A stretch of DNA of 64,000 nt from Triglochin maritima. Taxonomy: Eukaryota > Streptophyta > Magnoliopsida > Alismatales > Juncaginaceae. Below are positions 11,801-22,058 of the stretch, in pieces (positions within the stretch are counted from its first letter, which is position 1; the number at the start of each line of letters is the position of its first letter). The notes beneath the pieces are model-generated. The model did not search any database. It saw nothing but the letters and a program-made list of their open reading frames with translations, and was not told where the DNA came from. The DNA lies in NCBI GenBank assembly GCA_963682175.1, contig OY821772.1, positions 54,582,925 through 54,646,924 of the forward strand, in the 5' to 3' direction. The translations under genes and the position numbers were made by a program.

Positions 11801-13383
11801 AATGAAATTCGATAATTTTATATTTTAAAAATACAAAATAATTAATTGTTTTCATAAAATTATTTTTCATAAATTTTTTTAAACTATTTATTTATCTTAT
11901 TTCAATTCATGATTTTTCAATATATTTAGTAAAAGTATTTGATAATTGATAAAAGATTTTTATACGAAAAAATAAATATTTTTGGAAAATATATTTTTAT
12001 ATAAAAATTAATTATTTAGTAGAAAATGTATTTTTTTATAAAACAAATTAATTATCTTTATTTTTAAAATATAAAATTACCATATTTCATTGTTTAGTAA
12101 CCGAGTAATTAAGTATAATGAGAGAAAAAGAAAGATGAGAAAGAGAAAATAGAGATGAGAGATAATATAAATAAATTATTGGAGTGTTTTTTTGCAATGT
12201 TTAGAACAATATAATGAAATTTATGAAATCTAGATTTAATTGATTCTGTAAAAAATATATTAAATATCAATATAAGTAACGGAAATAGAGAAGTTAACGG
12301 TTTGCTAACAGAACGTCAATACAAAAAAATTTAATGGTATTAGAATATATATATTATTTATTTATTTCTTTAGTATTATGCTAAATAATTACTTTTAGAC
12401 AGTATAAAACCAATTTCGATGGACATCCAAGCAATTCACCTTGTATCTAACATACCGTTTAGTTTCGGACAATTTCTTTCCACCTTTAGCGGTCACTTAA
12501 ACCTTAATTGTGAGTCTGTGATATAACGTGGAGTCTGACTTTGTAAGAGTTGACTATTGTATTACGATGGCGATGGTACCATTGGGATTACTTCGGACGG
12601 TAGGAAACCAAGATATTCCGATGGTTGGACTTCGAGAGTTGGAGGTATTGGTGATTTTTGAAGGGTAACACGAATATGTATTTTATAAAACAACTTTGGG
12701 TAGTTTATCGATAAAAATACCAGCGGCAAAAATCACATGTTTGATTTTACTTCTCTCCCATTGGGCAAAAAATCAATCCCTAGCAAAAATATTCTAAAAA
12801 ATATATTTCAGGAAAACTAACCCTTTGCCCACACACCGCTATGACATTCCTCTCTCTCTCTCTCTCTACTGATCATTCTCACATTTCACTGGAATCCATA
12901 AAAATAAGAATTGGGAGTCTAAAAAATACAGATAAAGCATATGTATCAATCTTTGTGGCTTTGCGTCTTGTAAAATTTTTGTAGGTTTTTATAAGTATTG
13001 GACTGCTTATATAAACACAAAATAAAATGAATTTTTTTTGTAGCTAAGCTAAACTTATACTCGTAAAGAACAATTAGTTAAGTGTTGGAGCTCAGTCATT
13101 TCTATAAGTACGTACGTGAAAAGTAGATGAGGAAAATATCAGTGTATCACTTAATTATTTATTAGGTAACATAATAATTAACAGTGATACATCTAAGAAC
13201 GAGAAGAGAGATGGGAGTTGATTACCCCATTTGAGGAGTACGTCCCAAGCCATTCCCTAGCAAAGACCTCCTCAGCTCGCTTGCAAACGTGGCGTCCGCG
13301 ATACGGCGTGGGTGGACAAAACACGTCGAAATAATCAAGCAAGCGAACACGGCGGCGGCGACGGCGGCGAGTCGGGTCCTCAT
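5802..13383 (-). CDS. Alpha-galactosidase (GH27), 15 exons, frameshift in exon 3
   Basis: Releases terminal alpha-galactose from raffinose-family sugars and galactomannans; GH27 plant enzymes are secreted or vacuolar. Minus-strand exons: 13383-13226, 10894-10836, 10711-10654, 10551-10517, 8282-8179, 8028-7953, 7875-7817, 7658-7593, 7448-7365, 7240-7176, 6987-6905, 6816-6726, 6577-6528, 6139-5999, 5885-5802. All junctions are GT-AG and in phase. The start gives a signal peptide ([15 protein letters not shown]), then [16 protein letters not shown]. The nucleophile Asp is in YLKYDNCNN (about residue 171) and the acid/base Asp in NSWRTTGD (about 226). The expected length, about 403 residues, is typical. 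Oddity: exon 3 has one extra base at 10680/10681, which breaks the frame after TGLSS. All other exons look intact, so it is either a recent pseudogene or a sequence error. Introns 1 and 4 are swollen by repeats. Confidence 0.9.
8335..10495. repeat. Repeat-derived insertion in alpha-galactosidase intron 4
   Basis: Intron 4 is 2.2 kb, whereas most introns in this gene are 60-350 bp. The added sequence starts with a pyrimidine-rich then very GC-rich block (8440-8850), continues with AT-rich, roughly 85-bp repeats (8990-9200, recurring TTAATTGCTGGGAAA-like phrases), and ends with GC-rich tandem repeats (9525-10020). The style resembles an LTR or another non-coding retrotransposon part. No protein-domain homology is visible and no clear terminal repeats were found, so the class is undetermined. 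Confidence 0.5.
9525..10020 (+). repeat. Tandem degenerate repeats (GTTGTGACGAGTG type and GGTCGGATGCGCGGT type)
   Basis: Three copies of a unit containing CACCCACGTTGTGACGAGTG and GTTGCTCAC..GGCTC lie at about 9528, 9664 and 9760. They are followed by two copies of a unit containing TTGTGGRTCGGATGCGCGGT (about 9835 and 9943), each ending in a CGTGTGAC/CGTGATCG phrase. Copies differ at many positions, so the duplications are old. No function is evident. Confidence 0.6.
11455..12450. mobile_element. Foldback-type element with arms of about 450 bp in intron 1
   Basis: The two halves are imperfect inverted copies. The left half starts GGGTGAATTGTTTGG and the right half ends CCAAGCAATTCACC. Further matching pairs occur inside, such as TTTACAGAATCA/TGATTCTGTAAA, AACCGTTAA/TTAACGG and CTCTCATCT/AGATGAGAG. 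It is very AT-rich with no reading frame. I infer a non-autonomous DNA transposon (MITE or foldback). No target duplication could be fixed. Confidence 0.65.
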
Positions 13384-14160
13384 GGCTTCAAGTGCTCACC
13401 GGAATCCGATCGCATATGAGTTGTATACTTGTATGTTATGTGTACTGAACATTACAAACATGTCGGATTTATGATCGCGCATCGTATTGGATTTGAGTAT
13501 TATTGTTGTGGGATCCAATTTACGTGTGAATAAGAATTCAACATGGTCACGTTCATGGATCTACTGCGACTTCTGGCTCTTTAGCTGGTCCTGTTTTGAT
13601 GAAGTCTTGACTTTTTTGGTGTTTTTTTGCCAAAAAAATAATGATGTTTTGTTTTTCTAAATTTGCCGTGTCATTTTTGTTCTATTATCGTTGTTTTATC
13701 CGAGTTTTTCAATGTTTGATAGACTTTTGCAAAGTAGGTGTCTACGGATTCAACATTACTCCATTCCGTTTTGTATGGTTGCTTTATTAAAAGTTCGATC
13801 GGAGCGGTCAAGTTTCCAAATTAATGAACTCCAGCTTTAGCAAATCTCGGGTATTTTTTCTTCTATTTCAAACAAAAACCGATTTTTTAACGTTGCACCT
13901 CCGTTTCTTTTTAATATGTAATCTTGAATCCAACTGATACTCTAGTCCGAAATCAATCCCTTGAAACGAGACCATGATTGATGTCGATCGACTATTCAAA
14001 TAATTCTTTCGTCTAGTCCAAAAGTTGATATCCGGTAATATAAGTACGTACATAACTTCAGTGGACTATTTTTTCTTCTTCGAGATAAGATCAATAGTTG
14101 TTCCCAAGGATTGTGCTCCGTCTTGTGAAGGTCACTATCCAACAACTATTGTACTAACTG
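13384..14160. other. Alpha-galactosidase upstream region, no other gene seen
   Basis: This includes the likely promoter and 5' UTR of the minus-strand alpha-galactosidase. No convincing TATA box at a normal distance was recognised. Small open frames here have no family resemblance and look like chance. Confidence 0.4.
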
Positions 14161-14162
14161 CT

Positions 14163-14255
14163 GTTAGGAGTGTAATCAATCTATAAACACCAATAATCGA
14201 TCTATAAACAAGCATGCTCAAATTCGAGTTGATAAGAAAATAAAATTTCACGGAT
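14163..14255 (+). mobile_element. hAT element end fragment
   Basis: TTAGGAGTGTAATCAATCTATAAACA and the following AAGCATGCTC..GAGTTGATAAGAAAA match the left end of the complete hAT element at 59134. Only about 90 bp is kept. I infer a truncated family member. Confidence 0.45.
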
Positions 14256-14452
14256 CCAGGAGATTGGAACATAACTTTCACCTGCACCAACACTTAAAAC
14301 GCCTCTGTTATATCACAGTGGCTGCGTCATTGCCCCGTAGCAGAAGAACAAATTTCTTCACCACAACCCACTTCCATTTTACAGGCTCTCCTAATCCCCT
14401 ACTAAACCATGCCATCGGTGTGGGACTAAACCTTTCCAGCTCACCTAGTACC

Positions 14453-14960
14453 TAGGGATGCAACTCGGATAATTTGACTCGGATATCTACTATATCCGAA
14501 TTCAAATCCGAATATCATATTTCATTATCAAATTTGAATTCGAATCCGAATTCAGTAGAATTATCTGAATTCGAATCCGAAACTTCAAAATTTTCGAATA
14601 CTAATTGATATTCGGATATTATCTGAAATTGAATATATATATATATATTGTAATTAATTTTCGAATCAAATTTTCAATTACTAAATTTTCGTATTAAAAT
14701 TTTTGAATACTAAATTTTTGAATACTAATTTGTGTATTTGACAATGTATTTGAATAATTTGGATAATTCGAATTTTAAATAGCTTGTATCTGAATTCGTA
14801 TTCGAATTCTAATTGATAATTTTTTAAACGAAATTCGTATCCAAAATTAAATTTGTAACATTGAACTTACCAAATACCAACTAAATAGAAATTTTCGAAT
14901 GAACACTCGGATAATTGGTAACTATTAATTGTACTGTGTGTTATTCTTGATATTTTGTTT
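14453..14960 (+). mobile_element. AT-rich hAT-like element with one visible end
   Basis: Starts with the Ac/hAT-like terminal phrase CTAGGGATGCAACTCGG and contains many overlapping TCGGATAT and CCGAATTC repeats. The opposite terminus is not recognised; the closest sequence is CACTCGGATAATTGG at about 14907. No reading frame. The element class is an inference. Confidence 0.35.
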
Positions 14961-15629
14961 GCGACGGGTCACCCCTCACCACTTTGTTTGGAATTGGGAC
15001 GTGGCCCACGTGGGAGTGTGATTTGGATCTGACATGGGTTTTAGACGGGAGTTAAGTTAATGGATGGTGGGTGCATGAATTAATTGAGGGGGTTTAGTTG
15101 GGAGAAACTAATTACGTTAGTTAATGTTTTGTACCGTTGCATGGTTTTATGATTGAAATTTTTGCTTGGTACAATTGTAAAGCTTTCTTATATTTGTTCT
15201 GTGTACTTGTGAAGTCCAGATATTACGTTTATACACATGTGTTAGTCCTTGTTACATTCCGACGGACGTCGTCAGTTTACAATTAACATCCCGTTAGAAT
15301 TAACAGTTAGTAGAGGTAAATTAGTGGGTAATCTGGTTAGTCTGTTACAATAATCCTCCCACTTCGTCAACCCTAAATTTGTCCCCAAATTCACCCCCTC
15401 TCTCAATCCGCACCCACCCTTTCTCCTCCTCCTAATCTACTCAACCCTTTCTCCTCCAAAATCCCCAATCGACCCAAACCCCAAACCTTTCCTTCCCGAT
15501 CTCTTTGAACCCGACCTTCCACCATCCACCTCCAGCCACATCTATGTTTCTTCAACCCACTAATTTGCTCTGGCTGCCTCCCGCTCCACGGCAGCCACCC
15601 CTGTAAACCCAATCCAGCCCGAATATTGG

Positions 15630-15820
15630 ATGTCATTTTCCGGCGACCGCCCGTCCATTCCTCTCTCTAATGTTCCCACCGACAAATATGGACTTCCAGC
15701 AAAGATCCAAGCGTCGAACAAGTCAATCTCATTCAGTCGTCGCTTCTGGGTGTGGCCTAGGGATTTCAATGTATGCCCTCAACTTATCCCCTCATTTGTA
15801 GTTTTTTCTTGATCAATAGT

Positions 15821-15858
<38 letters not shown>

Positions 15859-17071
15859 GAAAAATGTTGGATTGGATTTAGTATTTTGGTTTGATGAGTT
15901 TAGAATAGTATGCCTTGCTGCTTCTTTTGGTTGATAAAATGTAATTTAGTTTAAAAAGAAGAAGAAAAATGTCACGACATTCCTTTTGAAAAAGAAAAAA
16001 ATAAAATTCTAAGGTTTAATCTACCATGGAAAAGATTAGTTGGTCAAAAATGTTTTTTTTTAATTTTCTTATGTGATTGCTATTTTTTATTCCTTTCAGT
16101 GTTACTATGGGTTGATCACTCCTGGACGCATCTTGTCAGTATGCATTGTGTTAATTTCTTCATAGGGGTCCCAAAGGGCACAAATTAATTTCCTTTTATC
16201 CAAGATGACATATTTGGTTAGTTGTTTGCTGCTTTGGGTTGAAGCATGACATGCCTTGTTCTTTTGTTTCCATCTCAGGTGTCCAGTCTTGGACTTACCT
16301 TCTACTATACTAGAGTATAATAGCATCATAATCAAATTTAGAGATTAAGAAGTGCTTGTTGATTCTCTAACCGTGGATTCTTACTCTCTGCTAGATGATA
16401 GCATCATAATTTCTTCCTAGTCCATGTTAGATTTTTTGTCAAAAGAATTGTTGGATTCTCTGCATTAACCACTTAAGGTTGTTATCTCCTTGTCTTCTAA
16501 TTAAGGTTGCTTTCCTAAAAAAATCATTAAGGTCATTTCACTTAATTTCTGTTACGTGACCATTGAAATCGATGGACGAAAGATAACAAAAAATGAAAAG
16601 ACCGGCAAACAACACAAAGCGCTGATTATTTGTTAATTATAGTTCAAATTTAAATTTTAATATTCTTCTTCTGAATTTATCTACGTATACGTTTGCGTTT
16701 AATAAGATGTGAGTATTTGAAAGTGAAATGCTAATTAATCAAGCAACACACTAGTTGTGCATATCGACGTTGTTATCGCACCAATAATTGTTTTTTTTTT
16801 GTAGAGTTCCGATTCATGCGACTTTTTTAGGCGGTTCGATGACGACACGAAGAAACCGGCGATGGAAAGGTTTACTTTGATTAATGATAAGATGAAGTAT
16901 TGTTTGGACGAGCTTCTCAATCTCAATGTTCGGGTCGGAGACATGCATGCGTTGTTTCGTGAAGTGAAGCAAAATGTGGACGAGGTGAATGTGGTCGCGA
17001 AGAAGGCCGACATGTTTTTCCTGGTGTTTGGTGTTGTAGTCCTTGCTCTGTTCTTAAAGTTGGTTGTTTAG
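15630..17071 (+). CDS. Possible two-exon gene for a small tail-anchored protein, unknown function
   Basis: Exon 1 (15630-15770, 47 codons, start MSFSGDRPSIPLSNVP) ends at a GT donor at phase 0. Exon 2 (16805-17071) begins after TTTTTTTGTAG, also at phase 0, and ends with TAG. The joined product is about 135 residues. Its second half looks like a short coiled coil (NDKMKYCLDELLNLNVRVGD) followed by a C-terminal membrane segment (MFFLVFGVVVLALFLKLVV), as in tail-anchored proteins. A pyrimidine-rich region with UTR character precedes exon 1. I do not recognise the family. The intron contains a run of 35 G. It could instead be a chance pairing of two open frames; agreement of the phases is the main support. 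Confidence 0.4.
15821..15855 (+). repeat. Homopolymer run of 35 G
   Basis: An uninterrupted (G)35 lies between CAATAGT and TTAGAAA. Such a run can form G-quadruplexes and is error-prone in sequencing, so its true length is uncertain. Confidence 0.95.
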
Positions 17072-17316
17072 AATAATGTCTATGTGGGTTTCAAGGTTGG
17101 TATGCATGTTGTGTGTTAAATCTTTATGTGTTGAATGTTTGACGTTTTAACTGAATCTTTTTAGTGAAATATTCATCTCGTTGTTTATTTGATCATTAAT
17201 GTTTGCGTGTGATTGAGAATGACGGTGGTTGATTTAATGCAGATATTTGATTGTTGTTCTGTAATCTTTGTTGTCGGCTTTTGGAAGAAAGGAAATGCAA
17301 GTGCAAGTGTTGGAGT

Positions 17317-18728
17317 TGTTGACTTTTTTGCCTTAATCCTTGTTTTGATGATTTAACTAACTTAATCTTAACCACAATCAAATGTAGAGTAGCACACATC
17401 ATGCATAAAATATACATTGTATTGTGATAACATCTACAGGTGATCAAGACTTAATGAAGAATGAAATGAAGTCAATACATGTAATCAAGTTATTTTAAGA
17501 CATGTATTTTACTTTATTTTGAGTCTTCAGAACTTATGTGAACTTGAGCATACAAGAGTTAAAACTAATTCCAGGTCGAACTTAAACCAAACTTAAATCT
17601 GGCTGTGCAAAACGGTCTACCGAAACAAGTTATTTGTTCAATCGTTTCTCTCAGTTTTTTGGTTAACCAATAGTGATTTCACCAAGCTCCTCCGGTCGAC
17701 CGACTTTGACCATCCGGTCGACCGATTACCCGTATTTTCATATGGCTGTTATTCTTGTCGTATTATACAATGATTGTATTCGTATTTTCGTCTACCCCAT
17801 AATATACATTTGGTCACCGGTCGAACATTGACCTGAAAATGGTCGACCGGATGAAGACAATTTCGTGCACCAAAAGTGCTTGCTATTTTCGGTCGAACGA
17901 ACTTTTTCTTTGTGTTCGACCGATTACCTTTACCCTGGTCAAAATCCTTAGAACGATCGACCGTTCACTTAAGTGATAGCCGTTTAGGTTCGACTGATGG
18001 CTTGTTGGCTCGAACGTTTCCTCAACTTTATGGAAACAGTCGATCGCTCTTCCCGTACCGGTCGACCGGTTTAGACAAATTTGTTGAACTTAAGTTTTCT
18101 ATTTTGTGTCTCTTAAACAAACGCCAACCAAATCTTCCCCAACGGCTATAAATATCTAGGATCTTATAAATAGAGGTTCATACACCTTATGTACACAACT
18201 CTCACACTTCCAATTGCTCCATATACGAGAGAGACTTCTCTAAATCTTCAAATCCTCAATCCTACACTCAAGAGCCTAAACTTCACATCTTTGATCAATT
18301 CCATATCATACTCAAAGTGTGCTCAAGTTAGAGAGTGTTTGATCCACTTAACTCAGTTGTCAAAGAAGAAAGGTCTCAGTGAAACATGAGGCAACTTGTA
18401 AAGGTTTCGGTGAAAGTCCAAAGCGGTCCTTCTCAGATTGTGAGAAGAAAATCGAGATTGCGAGGGTGTTCGCAAGGCTTACTATGTAAAGACGTTCTCT
18501 CCCAGTCTAGAACGGGGAGTGGATAGTGAAGACATAGGAGGAGCTCTGAGAGTCAAGCAGAGCTTGCAAGAGATGAAGTGGGCGGATAGTCGAACCTCTA
18601 TAAAATCCGCTGCGTATATTGTGGTTTGCTTGTTTCTCTACTTGTCGTTTAATTATTGTTTCCGCTGCATGTTTAGTATAAATTAAGCGAAATTGATTAG
18701 ATTAATTAGGATTATTTCGATCCCTAAA
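17317..18728 (+). mobile_element. Solo LTR, GTCGACC-rich family, TSD GGAGT
   Basis: The sequence starts TGTTGACTTTTTTGCC and ends CGATCCCTAAA, a mutated form of the CGATCCAACA end seen in the sister copy (61892-63417, opposite orientation). It is flanked by the 5-bp duplication GGAGT (17312-17316 and 18729-18733). The body shares many phrases with the sister copy: CCTTAATCCTTGTTTTGATGATTTAA near the start, ACAGGTGATCAAGACT, GCTATAAATATC, TATAAATAGAGG (a likely TATA region) and GAACCTCTATAAAA. The middle is crowded with GGTCGACCG-like words. No internal retroelement genes, so a solo LTR by inference; a Copia/SIRE-like start suggests, but does not prove, the lineage. Confidence 0.8.
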
Positions 18729-18733
18729 GGAGT

Positions 18734-19706
18734 TTCTGTAGTTGCTTACTCTAATTTTCAACGACAAATATCTTCGACCAATTTCGAGGTGCTAGAATTA
18801 GAGACCAAAGCAGGCATCTCTTATATTCCTCAAAGTTAAGAACCAATTGTTACTTGATTCAGCAACAGATTTTCAAATCCTAAACCATTAAGATTTGGGG
18901 TCTACAATATGAAATCATTATATGTCGGTGATATTAAATTAGTATATACAACAACGTATAACACATGCATGATTCCACTGCCATGCATGAATTTATGACT
19001 TGAACTGGTACATCATACCCAAAACACCAAAAAAGCATTATGACTGCTGCATGTCATACTACCTGCAATAAACAGTTCAAAAACTAAGTGTTCAATACAC
19101 ATCCATTTTGATTTTCCAACATCAAATCCATCCTGCATCACAACTAAATTAAAAAAATTGAATTAAACTTGGATCAAGGGAGGCGTCCACCGCTAACTTG
19201 GTCAAGCAAATCCATCATTGGTCCATAAGCAGGGATTATAGGGGGTGGAGTTGTTGTACTTGGAGCTATTGTACTAAATGTTGTTGGTGTTTCGGAAGTA
19301 TCTATATTAGTTGTTGAAGAACTAACATCAGTCCTCCTATCACCCCCTCTCTTTGTGGTACGTTGAGCTCTACTGTTTTTAGTAATAAAACAACAAAAAT
19401 GTAAGTAGAGTCGTAATTATGTGGTTTAAATTTCAGCTTCTAACTTCAAATTTTACATATAATTTTTGGACCTCTACGAAAAACTAGGTAAAATATTGTT
19501 TTTTACTAAAAACTCCGTTGAGTGATTAACATAAGCTTCTAATTGGATGACACTGATCATTTCAAGAATTCCATGCTATCCCAAATCTACTTTCTCAATA
19601 ATGATATTTGTTGTAGGATTCCACATATGTTTGTTACCCTCACTTGTCCCGATTTCGTGCAACTTTATTTTGCATTTTCTAGATTGACAAAGTGGAAGCA
19701 CCCTAC
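18734..19706. other. Intergenic, no gene seen
   Basis: Mostly AT-rich. A short stretch near 19180-19380 (GGCGTCCACCGCTAACTTGG and following) reads on the minus strand like the end of a low-complexity coding sequence (Thr/Ser/Pro-rich), but I could not assign it to any gene. Confidence 0.4.
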
Positions 19707-20044
19707 TCAGAGCATATTTAACAGCGCCCGGGCTACCCCCGGGCGCCCTGCACTCTCTCTCTGCCACGTCAGCTTCTCTCTCTGCCACGTCAGCTCACCC
19801 AACCCACTCAAAAAATCCCCTTATCCATGCCCAGGCTACCCCCACCCACCCTACACTCTCTTTCATCCACGTCATTTCTTAATTAAACAAATTTAATTCT
19901 CACACAACATTTAACAAAATACATTATATATAAATCTAATTCTAATTACATTATAATTTTAATTCGCGATATACTTATTATTACTATTAATTAATTAACA
20001 ATATTAATCACTATTAAACACAAAATTTTGAATATTTGAAATTT

Positions 20045-20215
20045 GAATATTTGAATTTCGAAACACGCGTAATTGCACAGTATACGCGTGATTGCACAGT
20101 CTACGCGTGAATCAAAAGTAGTCCGCGTGAATCTACAGTATACGCGTGAAAGAAAAGTAGTCCGCGTGAATGTACAGTATACGCGTGAAAGAAAAGTAAT
20201 CCGCGTGATTGCACA
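20045..20215 (+). repeat. Tandem CGCGTGA repeats upstream of Harbinger ORF1
   Basis: The 7-mer CGCGTGA occurs about nine times in roughly 150 bp, alternating TACGCGTGA and TCCGCGTGA, spaced about 20 bp apart and separated by AAAGAAAAGTA or TTGCACAGTA phrases. The spacing is close to two helical turns. By analogy with known Harbinger elements these are candidate subterminal binding sites for the Myb-like ORF1 protein; that role is inferred. Confidence 0.75.
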
Positions 20216-20230
20216 TTGTCTAATTTTTTC

Positions 20231-20239
20231 TCTATATAT
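20231..20239 (+). promoter_or_regulatory. TATA box of Harbinger ORF1
   Basis: CTCTATATATACCC lies about 85 bp before the ATG at 20321. This places transcription start near 20262 and decides against the in-frame upstream ATG at 20216, which would be in the promoter. Confidence 0.6.
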
Positions 20240-20320
20240 ACCCTACACAAAAATCAACTTACACCCCATATCTCTTCCACAAAACTCAAAACTCAACTTA
20301 CATCCCATATCTCTCCCACA

Positions 20321-21580
20321 ATGTCTTCTCCGGAGTACAATCGTTTTCCCCCTCCTCCACAATCAAATCCGCATCCACGCTATCCACAACCATATCCCTC
20401 ACGTCCATTTTACCAACAACCATTCCAACAACCCGACTTCTCCCAGTACGCACCACCATTCCCACCACCTGACCAAAACTCACCATTCCCACAATTCTCC
20501 CACTACGCATCCCCAGATCAAAACTTACCATTCCCACAATACTCTCAATATGCACCACCATTCCCTTATAATCAACCGCAGTTCCAGATGTTTGGCCGAC
20601 CCTTGTCTCAAAATAGCCGCCAGAGTATGGCGGACACTGAAGATGAGGGTAACGACGACGATGAGTCCCCACCACGACACACCCCCACACCACCATCCCC
20701 ACCTCCACAACGTCGTCACCGCAAGCAAGTCCAAACTGCCAAAGCCAATCCGAAGTTGTGGACCACAGCTGAGGACGAGAGACTTGTCTCTGCATATATG
20801 GAAGTCAGTTGCGATGCGGTGACAGGGACAAACCAGAAGTCTACTTCATTGTGGACTAGAGTGAAACGTGTGTACGACATCTCCGTGGAAGGCACATGCC
20901 TACCCGAAAAAAACGCAGAGTCCTTAAAAGGACGGTGGAGGAGAATTATACCTGCTGTGAACAAGTGGGTCGGGTGCTTCGATCAGGCATTCCGACGGAA
21001 AAGGAGCGGCCAGAATGACGACGATGTTGTCCGACAAGCGCACGTGATCTACGAGCGAACTCATGGGCCTAGTAAAGTTCTTTATTTTGATGCTTGGGTT
21101 ATGTTGCATAGGTACCCAAAATGGGAGAGTGTGATCTCCGGAGCTAATGCCGTGCGTGTTGACTGGGAGTCCCCGGAGTTGCACGATGAAAATAGTCCCC
21201 AGTCAGGAAGCCTTGGGAAAAGAAAGAGCACGGACGGCTCGAGGACGCAATCACCCTCGGATGCAGAAGAGCCGATGCTGGAGTCGTCTACATGCCCAGA
21301 AGGTGTGAAGAAGGCTAAGAAAAAGGCTAAGAGTGCATTACGCCCCGAAAGAGACACCGATGTTAGAGAACTTGCACAACAGATGCGATACACCGCCCAA
21401 GTCAGAGAAGATGGTTTCTCCAAGCAAGAGGAGTTAGCGGAAAGGAATTTCCAGAGGCATTTAATAAAAAATAAGTTGGACATGCTTCACTCTCTGATGA
21501 GGAAGGACAACCCGACAGAGAAGGATCAAAAAGTAATCGATAAACTTCTCGCCTGGGCAGAAGAGAATGGGTACGTGTAG
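20321..21580 (+). CDS. Harbinger ORF1, Myb/trihelix-like protein with NAM-associated C-terminus
   Basis: A 419-residue intact reading frame. Residues 1-100 are Pro/Gln/Tyr/Phe-rich with repeated SQYAPPFP and QNSPFPQ phrases. An acidic patch (TEDEGNDDDES) follows at about 106-116 and a basic patch (RRHRK) at 131-135. The Myb/SANT-like domain begins at NPKLWTTAEDERL with Trp at 147 and about 178 and 206 (KGRWRRI). The C-terminal part matches the NAM-associated domain of plant proteins often annotated as glutathione S-transferase T3-like (SKVLYFDAWVMLHRYPKW), plus a Lys-rich segment and a helical tail. In PIF/Harbinger transposons this protein binds element ends and helps bring the transposase to the nucleus. 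It lies inside an element with no transposase. The absence of stops suggests recent insertion or selection. Confidence 0.85.
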   Translation: MSSPEYNRFPPPPQSNPHPRYPQPYPSRPFYQQPFQQPDFSQYAPPFPPPDQNSPFPQFSHYASPDQNLPFPQYSQYAPPFPYNQPQFQMFGRPLSQNSRQSMADTEDEGNDDDESPPRHTPTPPSPPPQRRHRKQVQTAKANPKLWTTAEDERLVSAYMEVSCDAVTGTNQKSTSLWTRVKRVYDISVEGTCLPEKNAESLKGRWRRIIPAVNKWVGCFDQAFRRKRSGQNDDDVVRQAHVIYERTHGPSKVLYFDAWVMLHRYPKWESVISGANAVRVDWESPELHDENSPQSGSLGKRKSTDGSRTQSPSDAEEPMLESSTCPEGVKKAKKKAKSALRPERDTDVRELAQQMRYTAQVREDGFSKQEELAERNFQRHLIKNKLDMLHSLMRKDNPTEKDQKVIDKLLAWAEENGYV

Positions 21581-21899
21581 TTTGATGTAGTCCGTATTTC
21601 GTATGGTTTGTATTTCTCTTAGTTTGTATTTCAGGTTGTAGTAGTCCGTATGATTTGTATTTCCCTTTAACATATGTTTCATGTGGTTGGTTGTATTTCG
21701 TATTTTAGTATTATTAATGTATTGTTGTTATGGTATTGTTGTATTAATTTTTTTTCTATTTAACTTGAAATTGTTGGTTCTGGAAATTTCTTAATTTTAA
21801 TCACTTACAAAAAATTATTACCCCACATTTAAAACAAATACCCAATCCATTAATAACAAAACCAAAACTAAAAAAAATTCAAAAAAAAAATAACCAATG

Positions 21900-22058
21900 G
21901 GAGGGGGACACGTGTCCCCCTCCCATGGGCGCCCGGGCGTCTGCCCGGGACGCCCACCGCCCGGGCACGCGCCCGGGCGGGCGCCCCGCCCGTTAACGGG
22001 GGTGCGCCCGGGCGCCCGACCAGGGCGCCCGGGCGGGGCACCCCCGTTAAGGGTGCCC
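21900..22058. repeat. GC-rich palindromic terminal region of the Harbinger element
   Basis: A run of nested GC palindromes built on GCCCGGGCG and GGGGGACACGTGTCCCCC. The last is a 20-bp near-perfect palindrome around 21904-21923. It forms the inner part of the right terminal inverted repeat; a smaller version is at the left end (19728-19750). Confidence 0.65.

Larger units (their letters stand above)
19710..22058 (+). mobile_element. PIF/Harbinger element carrying only ORF1
   Basis: The termini GAGCATATTTAAC..CCCGGGC (left) and GCCCGGGC..GTTAAGGGTGCCC (right) form imperfect terminal inverted repeats flanked by the 3-bp duplication TCA (19707-19709 and 22059-22061). The sole gene is the Myb-like ORF1 (20321-21580). 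The second Harbinger gene, the DDE transposase, is absent, so this copy could move only if a transposase is supplied in trans. The ends are very GC-rich (GCGCCCGGGCG words) and contrast sharply with the AT-rich interior. Confidence 0.8.

Noticed and set aside
20216..20320. N-terminal extension of ORF1 from the upstream ATG
   Set aside because: This ATG lies before the TATA box; translation from 20321 fits the promoter.
20073..20822. Alternative 249-residue frame overlapping Harbinger ORF1
   Set aside because: It begins in the CGCGTGA repeats, upstream of the TATA box, and is out of frame with the conserved Myb-like protein.
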